NCBI RefSeq assembly: GCF_001702265.1
Contig: NZ_MAUE01000024.1
Coordinates: 19,197-83,196, forward strand
Reading direction: 5' to 3'
DNA length: 64,000 nucleotides
Source: Pseudomonas aylmerensis
Lineage (GTDB): Bacteria; Pseudomonadota; Gammaproteobacteria; Pseudomonadales; Pseudomonadaceae
In this document: positions 1-8,539 of the stretch, one piece after another
Position numbering within the stretch: position 1 is the stretch's first letter
Layout of the letters: the number at the start of each line of letters is the position of its first letter
Program-made: the position numbers and the translations under genes
Notes under the pieces: model-generated
Databases searched by the model: none
Seen by the model: only the letters and a program-made list of their open reading frames with translations
What the model was told of the DNA's origin: nothing

Positions 1-363
1 CTTGTAGCCCAGCGCCTTGAGCTGCTGGAGCGTGCCCGGCACTTCCGGGAACGGTGGCATGGCACTGATGCTGTCGGTGAGCAACGCGCTGTCGCTGTCA
101 TTGGCGGGCAGGCCCAGTTCCTTGAAGGCCAGCTGCAGGCTCAAGCCCGCCAGGGTGCGGAAGCTGCGATGCGGCGGGGTTTGTTCCAGGGTGTGTTCGT
201 GGCGGTCATACACGCTGAGCAGCGTGTCGGGGTCGACCGAATGTGCGCCTTTTTCCGCAAGGATGCGCTCAATGGCGGTGCGCAGGCCTTCGTCCCACTG
301 GATCAGCGTGCCGTAGCAGTCAAAGGTCAGCCAGAGCGGGCGCGGGGAATGTTCAAGTGGCAT
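1..363 (-). CDS. HAD-superfamily hydrolase, haloacid dehalogenase type II-like (C-terminus outside window)
   Basis: The reading frame opens at ATG 363 on the minus strand and runs off the left edge after 121 codons, so the C-terminal part is missing from the window. The N-terminus carries the HAD motif I FDCYGTLIQW (about residues 14-23), the DxYGTL form typical of type II haloacid dehalogenase-like hydrolases; the first Asp would be the nucleophile. The helical stretch after it (ERILAEKG, LSVYDRHEH) fits the cap domain of that subfamily. A LysR gene lies divergently 115 bp away and may share its promoter region. The family hydrolyses C-halogen or phosphoester bonds in the cytoplasm; the substrate cannot be read from the fragment. 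Family call is firm, specificity unknown. Confidence 0.85.
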   Translation of the reverse strand, partial: MPLEHSPRPLWLTFDCYGTLIQWDEGLRTAIERILAEKGAHSVDPDTLLSVYDRHEHTLEQTPPHRSFRTLAGLSLQLAFKELGLPANDSDSALLTDSISAMPPFPEVPGTLQQLKALGYK

Positions 364-478
364 GGGGCACCTGTCGAAAAGAGTGAGTGACCGAGTCAGC
401 TTAGGAAACCTGGCGGTCAGTGGGAAATTAAATTAACCTCTCCAACTCAGTTGAATTATCGATATGAGGGGCGCCTGC

Positions 479-1324
479 ATGTTGGATCTCGAATTGCTGC
501 ATACCTTGGTCTGCGTGGTGGACGAGGGCAGCTTCACGCGCGCCGCCGAGCGTGTGCATCGCACCCAGTCCACGGTCAGCCAACAGATTCGCAAGCTCGA
601 AGACAGCGTCGGCCAGGTGTTGCTGGTGCGTGATCGCTCCGGCCAGCAGGTCAGTGCCACCGAGCACGGCGAATTACTCACCCAGTACGCGCGACGCCTG
701 TTGAACCTGTCCCGTGAAGCCCGCGATGCGTTGAACACCGAGGCCCGCCTGGTACCGGTGCGCCTGGGCGTGCCGGAGGATTTCGACGCCACGCGCATGG
801 CCTCGATGCTCTCCGGCTTTGTGCGCGCGCGCCCGGAAGCGCGGCTGGAAACAGTCAGCGGCATGAGCACCGATCTGCGCCGTCAGTTGGAGAACGGAGA
901 AATCGACATCGCCCTGGTCAAGCGCGAAGCCGGCAGCGGCGAGTGTCACGCCAGTTGGCCGGAGCCCTTGGTGTGGGTCTGCGGACACGGCCAGGACCTG
1001 CAGGTCGAAACGCTGCCCCTGGCATTGTTCCCCCAGGGCTGTATCTATCGTCAGCGGGCCATTCGTACGCTGGACAAGGCCCGGCGCAGTTGGCGCGTGG
1101 CGTTCGGTAGCCACAGCCTGACCGGGATCCAAGCCGCCGTCACCTCGGGGTTGGGCCTGAGCATCCTGCCCAGGAGCGCGGTGCTGCCGACTCACCGCAT
1201 CTGCACCGAACTACCGCCAGTGCCGCCTTCGGAACTGGCGCTGGTCAGTGGTGTGGAACGCCTGAGCGCCACCCATCAAGGCTTGATCGAATGCCTGCGC
1301 GACCAACTGTCAGCAGTCAGCTAG
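479..1324 (+). CDS. LysR-family transcriptional regulator
   Basis: 281 aa from ATG 479. The N-terminal winged HTH is clear: LLHTLVCVVDEGSFTRAAER, then HRTQSTVSQQIRKLE, about residues 5-45. A LysR substrate-binding domain follows, starting near VRLGVPEDF and ending with the GLGLSILPRSAV segment seen late in the second subdomain. An in-frame ATG at 464 exists, but AGGGG at 467-471 sits 7 nt before ATG 479, which therefore looks like the true start. It is divergent from the HAD hydrolase at the left edge, the usual LysR arrangement with its target. No effector can be inferred. The downstream sugar operon has its own LacI regulator, so this LysR is unlikely to control it. Confidence 0.9.
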   Translation: MLDLELLHTLVCVVDEGSFTRAAERVHRTQSTVSQQIRKLEDSVGQVLLVRDRSGQQVSATEHGELLTQYARRLLNLSREARDALNTEARLVPVRLGVPEDFDATRMASMLSGFVRARPEARLETVSGMSTDLRRQLENGEIDIALVKREAGSGECHASWPEPLVWVCGHGQDLQVETLPLALFPQGCIYRQRAIRTLDKARRSWRVAFGSHSLTGIQAAVTSGLGLSILPRSAVLPTHRICTELPPVPPSELALVSGVERLSATHQGLIECLRDQLSAVS

Positions 1325-1520
1325 CGCACGTTTTCCCTCAGCGAAACCCCTCCCTTAGCCGCTCTCGATCAACCAGCCTCCCACCGAGCCGATCAGGCCA
1401 GGCTTTCCCGGACTGGCACGACTACCACCTCGCGTGAAACGTTCACCCTCAATAGCACGCAGCAGGGGCGTTTCTGGCAGATCGCCATGATTAAACGTTT
1501 CACCTGCCGATAAATGGCCG

Positions 1521-1536
1521 ACGCAAGCGCTTGCGT
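1521..1536. promoter_or_regulatory. LacI/GalR-type operator upstream of the sugar ABC operon
   Basis: ACGCAAGCGCTTGCGT is a perfect 16-bp palindrome with the central CG and GCAA/TTGC half-sites typical of LacI/GalR operators. It lies 68 bp before the ABC ATPase start, and the operon contains its own LacI gene (5096-6088), the obvious candidate to bind it. The rest of the 1325-1604 gap has no convincing gene. It holds two weaker AACGTT-centred elements near 1435-1447 and 1492-1503 that could be secondary sites. Confidence 0.75.
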
Positions 1537-1604
1537 AAGCAAATGTATCTGACATAGAGTCGGCAGCACTCGACTACAAAAATAATAAACGCAGGAGCTC
1601 ATTC

Positions 1605-3137
1605 ATGAGCCTTGAACCCTTGCTTGAGATGCAGGGCATCAGCAAGACCTTCAACGGTCTGCGCGTGCTCAAGAATGTCGGCCTGAAAGTCTACCCCGGC
1701 GAAATCCACGCCTTGATGGGGGAGAACGGCGCCGGCAAATCGACGTTGATGAAAATCCTTTCCGGCGCTTACCAGGCCGACCCCGGCGGCGAAATTCGCA
1801 TCGCCGGCCAGCCTGTCGCCACCTTCACACCCGCCACCGCCAAAGCCCTCGGCATCGCCGTGATCTATCAGGAACTGAGCCTGTGCCCGAACCTGAGCGT
1901 GGCCGAGAACATCTACCTGGGCCGCGAATTGCGGCGTGGCTGGACCATCGACCGCAAGGGCATGCAGGCCGGTTGCAGCGAAGTGTTGCAACGCCTGGGC
2001 GCGGAGTTCACCCCGGCCACCCCGGTCAGCAGCCTGTCGATTGCCGAGCGCCAGTTGGTGGAAATCGCCCGCGCGCTGCACGCCCACGCCAGGATCCTGG
2101 TGATGGACGAACCGACCACGCCGCTGTCATCCCGCGAGACCGACCGGTTGTTCGCGCTGATCAAGCAACTGCGCAGCCAGGGCCTGGCAATCATCTATAT
2201 CAGCCACCGCATGGCTGAAATCTACGAGCTGTCGGACCGTGTCTCGGTACTGCGGGACGGCCAGTACATCGGCGAACTGACCCGCGACGCGCTGTCGGCC
2301 GAGGTCCTGGTGAAGATGATGGTCGGCCGCGACCTCTCCGGTTTCTACAAGAAGGAGCACGCGGCGTACAACCCCGGCAACGTGGTGATGCGCGTACGCG
2401 ACATGGCCGATGGCAAGCGTGTGCGCCATTGCAGTTTCGACCTGCACGCCGGCGAAGTGCTGGGCATCGCCGGGCTGGTCGGGGCAGGGCGCACCGAGCT
2501 GGCGCGGCTGATCTTCGCCGCCGACCCGCGCACCTCCGGCACCCTCGAAGTGGTCGGCAAGACCATCACCCAGTTGCGCAACCCGGCGGACGCGATTCGC
2601 GCCGGCGTGGTCTACCTCACCGAAGACCGCAAGGCCCAGGGGCTGTTTCTGGACATGAGCGTGGCCGACAACATCAACGTCTGCGCCTGCGTGCCGGACG
2701 CGCATGCCGGGGGCGTGCTGGACCGTGGCCACGCCGCGCAACGCGCGAAGGCTGCGATCCAGTCACTGTCGATTCGCGTGGCATCGGGCAAGGTCAATGT
2801 CGGCGCGCTGTCCGGCGGCAACCAGCAGAAGGTCTTGCTGGCGCGGCTGCTGGAGGTCAAGCCGCACGTGCTGATTCTCGATGAGCCCACCCGGGGCGTG
2901 GACATCGGCTCCAAGTCCGAGATCTACCGCATCATCAATCAACTCGCGCAAGCGGGCGTGGGCATCGTGGTGATTTCCAGCGAGCTGCCGGAAATCATCG
3001 GTACCTGCGACCGCGTGCTGATCATGCGTGAAGGCCAGTTGGTGGCCGAAGTCGGCGGGGCCTCCGGCCACGTCATTTCCCAGGAACGTATTATTGACCT
3101 CGCCACCGGTGGCGATCAGGTGGTTGCCCATGGCTGA
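1605..3137 (+). CDS. Sugar ABC transporter, dual ATPase subunit (RbsA/XylG type)
   Basis: 510 aa, the usual size for a CUT2-family sugar importer ATPase with two fused nucleotide-binding domains. NBD1 has Walker A GENGAGKST (about residues 39-47), signature LSIAERQLVEIARAL and Walker B ILVMDEPTTPLS. NBD2 has the degenerate P-loop GLVGAGRTELAR typical of RbsA-like proteins, a good signature LSGGNQQKV and Walker B LILDEPTRGVDIG. It would energise import of a monosaccharide at the cytoplasmic face. It is the first gene of a tight operon and overlaps the permease by 8 bp. The substrate is not fixed by this subunit; the kinase at the operon end suggests a pentulose, polyol-derived ketose or related sugar. 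Confidence 0.93.
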   Translation: MSLEPLLEMQGISKTFNGLRVLKNVGLKVYPGEIHALMGENGAGKSTLMKILSGAYQADPGGEIRIAGQPVATFTPATAKALGIAVIYQELSLCPNLSVAENIYLGRELRRGWTIDRKGMQAGCSEVLQRLGAEFTPATPVSSLSIAERQLVEIARALHAHARILVMDEPTTPLSSRETDRLFALIKQLRSQGLAIIYISHRMAEIYELSDRVSVLRDGQYIGELTRDALSAEVLVKMMVGRDLSGFYKKEHAAYNPGNVVMRVRDMADGKRVRHCSFDLHAGEVLGIAGLVGAGRTELARLIFAADPRTSGTLEVVGKTITQLRNPADAIRAGVVYLTEDRKAQGLFLDMSVADNINVCACVPDAHAGGVLDRGHAAQRAKAAIQSLSIRVASGKVNVGALSGGNQQKVLLARLLEVKPHVLILDEPTRGVDIGSKSEIYRIINQLAQAGVGIVVISSELPEIIGTCDRVLIMREGQLVAEVGGASGHVISQERIIDLATGGDQVVAHG

Positions 3138-4107
3138 TTCGATGATTGCAACACCCGGCAAGGCCGAGCGCGCCCGCGAACTGATGCGCACGGTGGGCAT
3201 GCTGCCGGTGCTGATCCTGCTGCTGGTGGGCTTTGCCCTGGCCAGCGAGAACTTCCTGACCGTGCAGAACCTTTCGATCATCACCCAGCAGGCGTCGGTC
3301 AACGTGGTGCTGGCGGCGGGCATGACGTTTGTGATTCTGACCGCAGGTATCGACCTCTCGGTGGGCGCTATCCTCGCGGCCTCGGCCGTGGTGGCGCTGC
3401 AAGCGTCGATGTCGCCGCAGTTCGGCATGTTCGGGATCGCCGCCGGCATCGGTTTTGGCCTGTTGCTGGGCCTGGTCAACGGTGGCTTGATCGCCTTCAT
3501 GCGCCTGCCGCCGTTTATCGTCACCCTCGGCGCGCTCACCGCAATGCGTGGCCTGGCGCGGCTGTTGGCCGACGACAAGACCGTATTCAACCCCGATCTG
3601 CCGTTTGCGTTTATCGGCAACGACTCGATCCTCGGCGTGCCCTGGCTGGTGGTCATTGCGGTGGCGGTGGTGGCGCTGTCGTGGTTCATCCTGCGCCGCA
3701 CGGTGATGGGCGTGCAGATCTATTCGGTCGGCGGCAACCCCGAAGCCGCACGGCTTTCCGGGATCAAGGTGTGGAAGGTGCTGCTGTTCGTCTACGCCAT
3801 GTCCGGCGCGCTGGCCGGGCTGGGCGCGGTGATGAGTGCTTCGCGCCTGTTCGCCGCCAACGGCCTGCAACTCGGACAATCCTATGAGCTGGATGCGATC
3901 GCCGCGGTGATCCTCGGTGGCACCAGCTTTACCGGTGGCGTCGGCACTATCGGCGGCACCTTGATCGGCGCGCTGATCATTGCGGTCCTCACCAACGGCC
4001 TGGTGCTGCTGGGGGTGTCGGATATCTGGCAATACATCATCAAGGGCATCGTGATCATCGGCGCGGTCGCGCTGGATCGCTATCGCCAGTCCGGTGCACG
4101 GACCTGA
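3130..4107 (+). CDS. Sugar ABC transporter permease (RbsC type)
   Basis: 325 aa from ATG 3130, which overlaps the end of the ATPase gene; upstream in-frame codons lie inside that gene and are not used. The protein is strongly hydrophobic with about 8-10 membrane segments. It has the RbsC-family landmarks GIDLSVGAILAASAV, NGGLIAF-RLPPFIVTLGALTAMRGLARLL and a C-terminal ILGGTSFTGGVGTIGGTLIG. It forms the membrane channel, probably as a homodimer, with the RbsA-like ATPase and the binding protein that follows. The 8-bp overlap implies translational coupling. Confidence 0.93.
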   Translation: MADSMIATPGKAERARELMRTVGMLPVLILLLVGFALASENFLTVQNLSIITQQASVNVVLAAGMTFVILTAGIDLSVGAILAASAVVALQASMSPQFGMFGIAAGIGFGLLLGLVNGGLIAFMRLPPFIVTLGALTAMRGLARLLADDKTVFNPDLPFAFIGNDSILGVPWLVVIAVAVVALSWFILRRTVMGVQIYSVGGNPEAARLSGIKVWKVLLFVYAMSGALAGLGAVMSASRLFAANGLQLGQSYELDAIAAVILGGTSFTGGVGTIGGTLIGALIIAVLTNGLVLLGVSDIWQYIIKGIVIIGAVALDRYRQSGART

Positions 4108-4141
4108 GTTCACCCCCATAACAATCACAAGAGAGACCCGC

Positions 4142-5074
4142 ATGAACCTTAAACGCATCTTTCCCGTCATGGCCTTGGCTGCGCTGATGTCCCAAGCCGT
4201 CGAAGCCCGCGAACTCAAGGCCCTGGGCATCAGCATGGGCTCGCTGGGCAATCCGTATTTTGTGACCCTGGCCGATGGCGCCAGCGCCCGGGCCAAGGAG
4301 CTGAACCCGAATGTGAAGGTCACTTCGGTGTCGGCCGACTATGACTTGAGCAAGCAGTTCTCGCAGATCGACAACTTCATCTCGTCCAAGGTCGACCTGA
4401 TCCTGATCAATGCCGTCGACCCGTCGGCCATGGCCTCGGCGATCAAGAAAGCGCGGGATGCCGGCATCGTCGTGGTGGCGGTGGATGTGGACGCCAAGGG
4501 CGTCAACGCCACGGTGCAGACCGACAACGTCGAAGCCGGCAAGCTGGCCTGCCAATACCTGGTGGACAAGCTCGCGGGCAAGGGCAACGTGATTATCCAG
4601 AACGGCCCGCAAGTGACTGCCGTGACCGACCGCGTCAAAGGCTGCAAGGCCGCGCTGGCCAAGGCCCCGGACATCAAGGTGCTGTCCGACGACCAGGACG
4701 GCAAAGGTTCGCGTGAAGGCGGGCTGAACGCGATGCAGGGTTACCTGACGCGCTTCCCGAAAATCGACGGCCTGTTCGCGATCAACGACCCGCAAGCCAT
4801 CGGCAGCGACCTGGCGGCCAAGCAGCTCAAGCGCAGCGGTATCATCATTACCTCGGTGGACGGCGCGCCGGATATCGAGAACGCGCTGAAGACCGACTCG
4901 CAGATCCAGGCCTCCGCCAGCCAGGACCCCTGGGCCATGGCGCAGACGGCGGTGAATGTCGGCAATGACCTGCTCAACGACAAAGCCCCGGCCGAAGCGG
5001 TTACCCTGCTCACGCCAAAACTGATCACCCGCGACAACGTCGGCACGTACAGCGGCTGGTCGAGCAAACATTGA
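4142..5074 (+). CDS. Periplasmic sugar-binding protein (RbsB type)
   Basis: 310 aa from ATG 4142, with AGAGAGACCC just upstream. The start MNLKRIFPVMALAALMSQAVEA is a Sec signal peptide with likely cleavage after VEA. The mature part is a type I periplasmic-binding fold (peripla_BP_4): LKALGISMGSLGNPYFVTLADGA, SADYDLSKQFSQIDNFI, VDLILINAVDP and VVVAVDVDAKGVNATVQTDN. It captures the sugar in the periplasm and presents it to the permease. It sits third in the operon, so the order is ATPase-permease-binding protein rather than binding protein first. Substrate not determined from sequence. Confidence 0.92.
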   Translation: MNLKRIFPVMALAALMSQAVEARELKALGISMGSLGNPYFVTLADGASARAKELNPNVKVTSVSADYDLSKQFSQIDNFISSKVDLILINAVDPSAMASAIKKARDAGIVVVAVDVDAKGVNATVQTDNVEAGKLACQYLVDKLAGKGNVIIQNGPQVTAVTDRVKGCKAALAKAPDIKVLSDDQDGKGSREGGLNAMQGYLTRFPKIDGLFAINDPQAIGSDLAAKQLKRSGIIITSVDGAPDIENALKTDSQIQASASQDPWAMAQTAVNVGNDLLNDKAPAEAVTLLTPKLITRDNVGTYSGWSSKH

Positions 5075-5095
5075 TTCATTGAGAGGAACAGCGTC

Positions 5096-6088
5096 GTGGT
5101 CACCATGGATGACGTGGCAAGCAGGGCCGGGGTGTCGTCGTCGACCGTGTCCCACGTATTGAACGGCACACGCAAAGTCAGCCCGGCAACGGTGCAGGCG
5201 GTGCAGCGCGCGATCCAGGAGCTGGGGTATATCCCCAACACCCTGGCGCGCTCGCTGGCCCGTTCGAGTACCAGCACGATTGGCGTGGCGATTTCGGCGC
5301 TGTCCAACCATTACTTCAGCGAGACCGTGCACGCGATTGAAACCGAGTGCGCCCGGCACGGCTACATGATGCTGTTCGTCGACACCCATGATGACCCGGA
5401 GCAGGAGCTGCGGGTGGTCACGGCGCTGCATCACCGGCGCGTCGACGGGATTTTGCTGGCCCCGTCGACCGGCTCGTTGGCGCTCCACTACCTGCAGGCC
5501 AATGAGGTGCCGACCGTGCTGGTGGACCGCATGATGAGTCCGCAGTTTGACCAGGTCGGGGTCGAGAACACGTTGTCCACCCAGGCGCTGATCACGCATT
5601 TGATCGAACATGGGCACCGGCGCATCGGCTTTATCGCCGGGCGGGCGGGCCTGGGGACCACCGATGAACGCGTCGCCGGCTACCGCGCGGCGTTGCAGGC
5701 GGCGGGTGTGGATTTCGATCCGCAGCTGCTGGTCAACGGCGGCTCCAACAGTGAACCGGCCCGCGTGGCCACCGCGCAACTACTGGCCTTGCCGGTACCG
5801 CCTACCGCAATCATGGCCGGCAATAACCTGATGACCCTCGGCGCCATGCACGCGCTGCGTGACGCGCAGGTCGAGGTGCCGGGGCAGATGGCCCTGGTGG
5901 GCTTCGATGATTTTGACTGGGCGGATTTTTTTGTGCCGCGCCTGACCCTGATTGCCCAGCCGGTCCAGGAACTCGGGGCGCGCGCGGTGCACCGGCTGCT
6001 GCAACGCATGGCTTCACCCCAGGCACCACCGGAAACAGTGCGCCTGGCGCCGAGCCTGCAACTGCGTAATTCATGTGGCTGTCTCTGA
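5096..6088 (+). CDS. LacI-family transcriptional repressor of the sugar operon
   Basis: 330 aa from GTG 5096, preceded by GAGAGGAA; ATG 5105 is a possible alternative giving MDDVASRAG. The LacI HTH and hinge are classical: DDVASRAGVSSSTVSHVLNG, then VQAIQELGYIPNTLARSLA-like sequence to about residue 60. A periplasmic-binding-type effector domain follows, with GHRRIGFIAGRAGLGTTDERVAGY and LVGFDDFDWADFF. The gene lies inside the operon, 21 bp after the binding-protein gene and 15 bp before the kinase, so it would autoregulate. Its likely operator is the palindrome at 1521-1536. The inducer is probably the imported sugar or its kinase product. Confidence 0.92.
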   Translation: MVTMDDVASRAGVSSSTVSHVLNGTRKVSPATVQAVQRAIQELGYIPNTLARSLARSSTSTIGVAISALSNHYFSETVHAIETECARHGYMMLFVDTHDDPEQELRVVTALHHRRVDGILLAPSTGSLALHYLQANEVPTVLVDRMMSPQFDQVGVENTLSTQALITHLIEHGHRRIGFIAGRAGLGTTDERVAGYRAALQAAGVDFDPQLLVNGGSNSEPARVATAQLLALPVPPTAIMAGNNLMTLGAMHALRDAQVEVPGQMALVGFDDFDWADFFVPRLTLIAQPVQELGARAVHRLLQRMASPQAPPETVRLAPSLQLRNSCGCL

Positions 6089-6103
6089 CTGGAATACCCG
6101 CGT

Positions 6104-7561
6104 ATGAACACCCCTGTTTCCCTCGGCATCGACCTCGGCACCTCGGAACTCAAAGCCATCCTGATGGATGCAAGCGGCGCCGTGCTGGCCCATGCCGGGG
6201 TGCGTTTGAGCGTGTCGCGGCGCCACAGTGGCTGGTCCGAACAAGCCCCTGAAGACTGGTGGCAGGCGTGCCTGCAAGTGCTGGAGCAATTGCGCCGCCA
6301 CCCAGCGTATGCCCGCGTGGCGTGTATCGGCCTGTCGGGGCAGATGCATGGCGCCGTGTTGCTGGGGGATGACGACCGCGTGTTGTACCCGGCGATCCTG
6401 TGGGATGACTCGCGCGCCGTGGCCGAGGCCGAACACCTCGGCGTGGCGTTTGCCGACGCCACCGGCAGTTTGCCCATGGCCGGGCTCACCGCACCCAAAT
6501 TGCTGTGGCTGCAACGGCACGAACCCGAGGTGTTCCAGGCGATTGATTGTGTGCTGTCGCCCAAGGACTACCTGCGCCTGCGCCTGACTGGCGAGCGCGT
6601 CAGCGAGATGTCGGACGCCGCCGGCACCCTGTGGCTGGAGGTGGCCAAACGTGAGTGGTTCGAGCCGATGCTGCGCGCCACCGGCCTGACGCCCGCGCAG
6701 ATGCCGCGGTTGATCGAAGGCGGCGCGCCGAGTGGTCGTCTGGTCGCCGCCGGCTTGGGCCTGGCGCCCGACGTGGTGATTGCCGGCGGTGGCGGTGACA
6801 ACCCGGTGGCGGCCGTCGGTATCGGCGCGATCAATGCGGGGGATGGCTTCATCACCCTCGGCACCAGCGCGGCCATTGTCGCGATCACCGACCACGCCGC
6901 CGGCAACCCGGCGAGTGCGGTGCACAGCTTCTGTCACGCGCTGCCGAACCGCTGGTACACCATGGGCGCCATGCTCGCCGGTGCCAGTTGTTTGCGCTGG
7001 GTCACGCGGCTGGTGGGCCTGGCCGATGAACAGACACTGCTGGACCAGGTGCAGGCGCAGTTGCCGATCGGCCAACCGGTAGCGCTGGATACGCCGTTGT
7101 TTCTGCCGTACCTCGCCGGCGAGCGTACCCCGCATAACGATCCGTTGTTGCGCGGTGGTTTCATGAACCTGGGCCATGACTGCACCCCGGCGATGCTTGG
7201 GTATGCGGTGATGGAAGGCGTCGGTTTCGGCCTGCTCGACGCGTTGCGCGCGGTACAGTCGACCGGCGCCGACGTGACGGCCTGCGCCCTGGTGGGCGGC
7301 GGCGCCCGCAGCGTGTATTGGGCGCAGTTGCTGGCAAATATCCTCCAGCGAGAAATCTACACCCTGCACGGCAGCGAGCTGAGCGCCTGCATTGGTGCGG
7401 CGAAGCTGGGGTTCATGGCCATCGGGCAGGGCGCCAAGCTGGCGGTGGGCCTGCCGGTCAAGGCCCGGTATCAACCCGACCCGACGCAGCAACTGGTGCT
7501 GCAGGCTCGCTATGCCAAGTTTCAGGGCTTGCTTGCGGCGGCCAGGGGGTTGCATGACTGA
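6104..7561 (+). CDS. xylB: FGGY-family carbohydrate kinase, xylulokinase-like
   Basis: 485 aa, a typical XylB length. The N-terminus has the ATPase-fold phosphate-1 loop GIDLGTSELKAILMD. It is followed by xylulokinase landmarks HSGWSEQAPEDWWQA, GLSGQMHGAVLL and YPAILWDDSRAVAEAE, and the C-terminal domain has LPYLAGERTPHNDP and LVGGGARSVYWAQLLANIL. The family phosphorylates a ketose, D-xylulose in the prototype, with ATP. It ends an operon carrying its own importer and repressor, but no isomerase or polyol dehydrogenase is next to it. Either the imported sugar is itself a ketose or the preceding step is encoded elsewhere. XylB-like by similarity; related ketose or polyol specificities are possible. 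Confidence 0.85.
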   Translation: MNTPVSLGIDLGTSELKAILMDASGAVLAHAGVRLSVSRRHSGWSEQAPEDWWQACLQVLEQLRRHPAYARVACIGLSGQMHGAVLLGDDDRVLYPAILWDDSRAVAEAEHLGVAFADATGSLPMAGLTAPKLLWLQRHEPEVFQAIDCVLSPKDYLRLRLTGERVSEMSDAAGTLWLEVAKREWFEPMLRATGLTPAQMPRLIEGGAPSGRLVAAGLGLAPDVVIAGGGGDNPVAAVGIGAINAGDGFITLGTSAAIVAITDHAAGNPASAVHSFCHALPNRWYTMGAMLAGASCLRWVTRLVGLADEQTLLDQVQAQLPIGQPVALDTPLFLPYLAGERTPHNDPLLRGGFMNLGHDCTPAMLGYAVMEGVGFGLLDALRAVQSTGADVTACALVGGGARSVYWAQLLANILQREIYTLHGSELSACIGAAKLGFMAIGQGAKLAVGLPVKARYQPDPTQQLVLQARYAKFQGLLAAARGLHD

Positions 7562-7589
7562 GGGGGGGTGTTGGCGGGATTGATGGGGG

Positions 7590-7965
7590 GAGCAGGCTTT
7601 ATGTGGGAAGTAGGTTTCATGTGATTAGCAGGCTTTGTTGCTTGCAGGCTTCTTGTGGTGAGCAGGTTTTGTAGCTTGCAGGTTTCTTGTGGTGAGCAGG
7701 CTTGCCCTGCGTTGGGGCGCGAAGCGGCCCTTGGTCCAAGCGCCCCGGGGTGTCTGGATAACCCTATGGGGCTGCTGCGCAGCCCAACGCAGGGCAAGCC
7801 TGCTCACCACAGGAAACCTGTTCACCACATAGAGCCTGCTCACCACATAAAAGGGCTGTTCACCAAATAAAGCCTGCTCACCCCATAACAGGGCTGCTCA
7901 CCACACAACAGGCCTGCTCACCCCATAAAGCCTGCTCCCCCCAACAAAGCTGTTCACCCCAACAC
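7590..7965. repeat. REPIN with mirror-image arrays of an 18-20 bp unit (cluster 1)
   Basis: The 428-bp gap after xylB is almost wholly repetitive. The centre, 7688-7811, is a REPIN: a REP copy (GAGCAGGCTTGCCCTGCG, then GGGGCGCGAAGCGGCCC) faces an inverted partner (GGGCTGCTGCGCAGCCCAAC, then GCAGGGCAAGCCTGCTC) across a spacer of about 40 bp. Right of it (7812-7965) runs a degenerate tandem array of about nine 17-20 bp units of the form GCCTGCTCACCACATAA. Left of it (7590-7687) the same unit runs in the opposite orientation, with several of the units more diverged. The element lies just 3' of the RAYT gene. Short reading frames here are by-products of the repeats. Confidence 0.85.
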
Positions 7966-7989
7966 ACCTTCTTTGCCCAGAGGCCAGGG

Positions 7990-8448
7990 TCACAGCCAAG
8001 CCGCATCCCACAACGGGTAATCCCCAATACGCTCGACCAGACCCGCCCGCAGTGGATTGGCAATGATGTAGCGAGCCATCTTGCGAAGGTCTTCCTCCAC
8101 CCGAACCGCGCGGTCGTGGTAGCCACGCTGCCAGAACCTTTCCCGGCTACGCCGCGCCCGGTTCACGCTCAATGTGCTGCGTGACTTGGTCTGGCGCATG
8201 ACATCCGCCAGCGTCGCGTCGTTGAGGTCGAACAACCAATGGAAATGATCCGGCATGATCACCCACGCCCACGAATTGACCATGCCGCTGTCGTGGGCTC
8301 TTTTGAGTTCAGCGACCAGCAATCGGCCCAGGTGAAAGTCACTGAACAAGGGGAAGCGTGGATGGACCACGGCGGTGACCAGATAAGCACGCCCGGTTTC
8401 CGAGTATCGGCCCCGGCGTAAAAGGTGAGAATTCGGCTGACGAAACAA
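7990..8448 (-). CDS. REP-associated tyrosine transposase (RAYT)
   Basis: 152 aa. The N-terminus RRGRYSETGRAYLVTAVVHPR matches the RAYT family opening (RGRYSxxGxxYxVT). The metal-binding HUH-related motif reads MPDHFHWLF (about residues 66-74), and the C-terminal half has ERFWQRGYHDRAVR, where the Tyr of GYHD is the expected catalytic nucleophile, followed by ARYIIANPLRAGLV. RAYTs are single-copy domesticated relatives of IS200/IS605 transposases that mobilise short REP/REPIN palindromes. Two REPINs of one sequence family flank this gene, at 7688-7811 and 8715-8848, so its substrate is probably right beside it. All key residues are present, so the gene looks functional. Confidence 0.93.
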   Translation of the reverse strand: MFRQPNSHLLRRGRYSETGRAYLVTAVVHPRFPLFSDFHLGRLLVAELKRAHDSGMVNSWAWVIMPDHFHWLFDLNDATLADVMRQTKSRSTLSVNRARRSRERFWQRGYHDRAVRVEEDLRKMARYIIANPLRAGLVERIGDYPLWDAAWL

Positions 8449-8539
8449 TCCGTTGCTCCTTGCAGGGATGAGAGACTTTCACGTTAGCAGCGGAGGTGGA
8501 CTGCCCCTGGGGAGATCCGTGTCAGTCTGTTTCACCGGG

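Noticed and set aside
1355..1602. Two small minus-strand frames in the operator region of the sugar operon
   Set aside because: They overlap each other in different frames, have no SD and run over the LacI operator.
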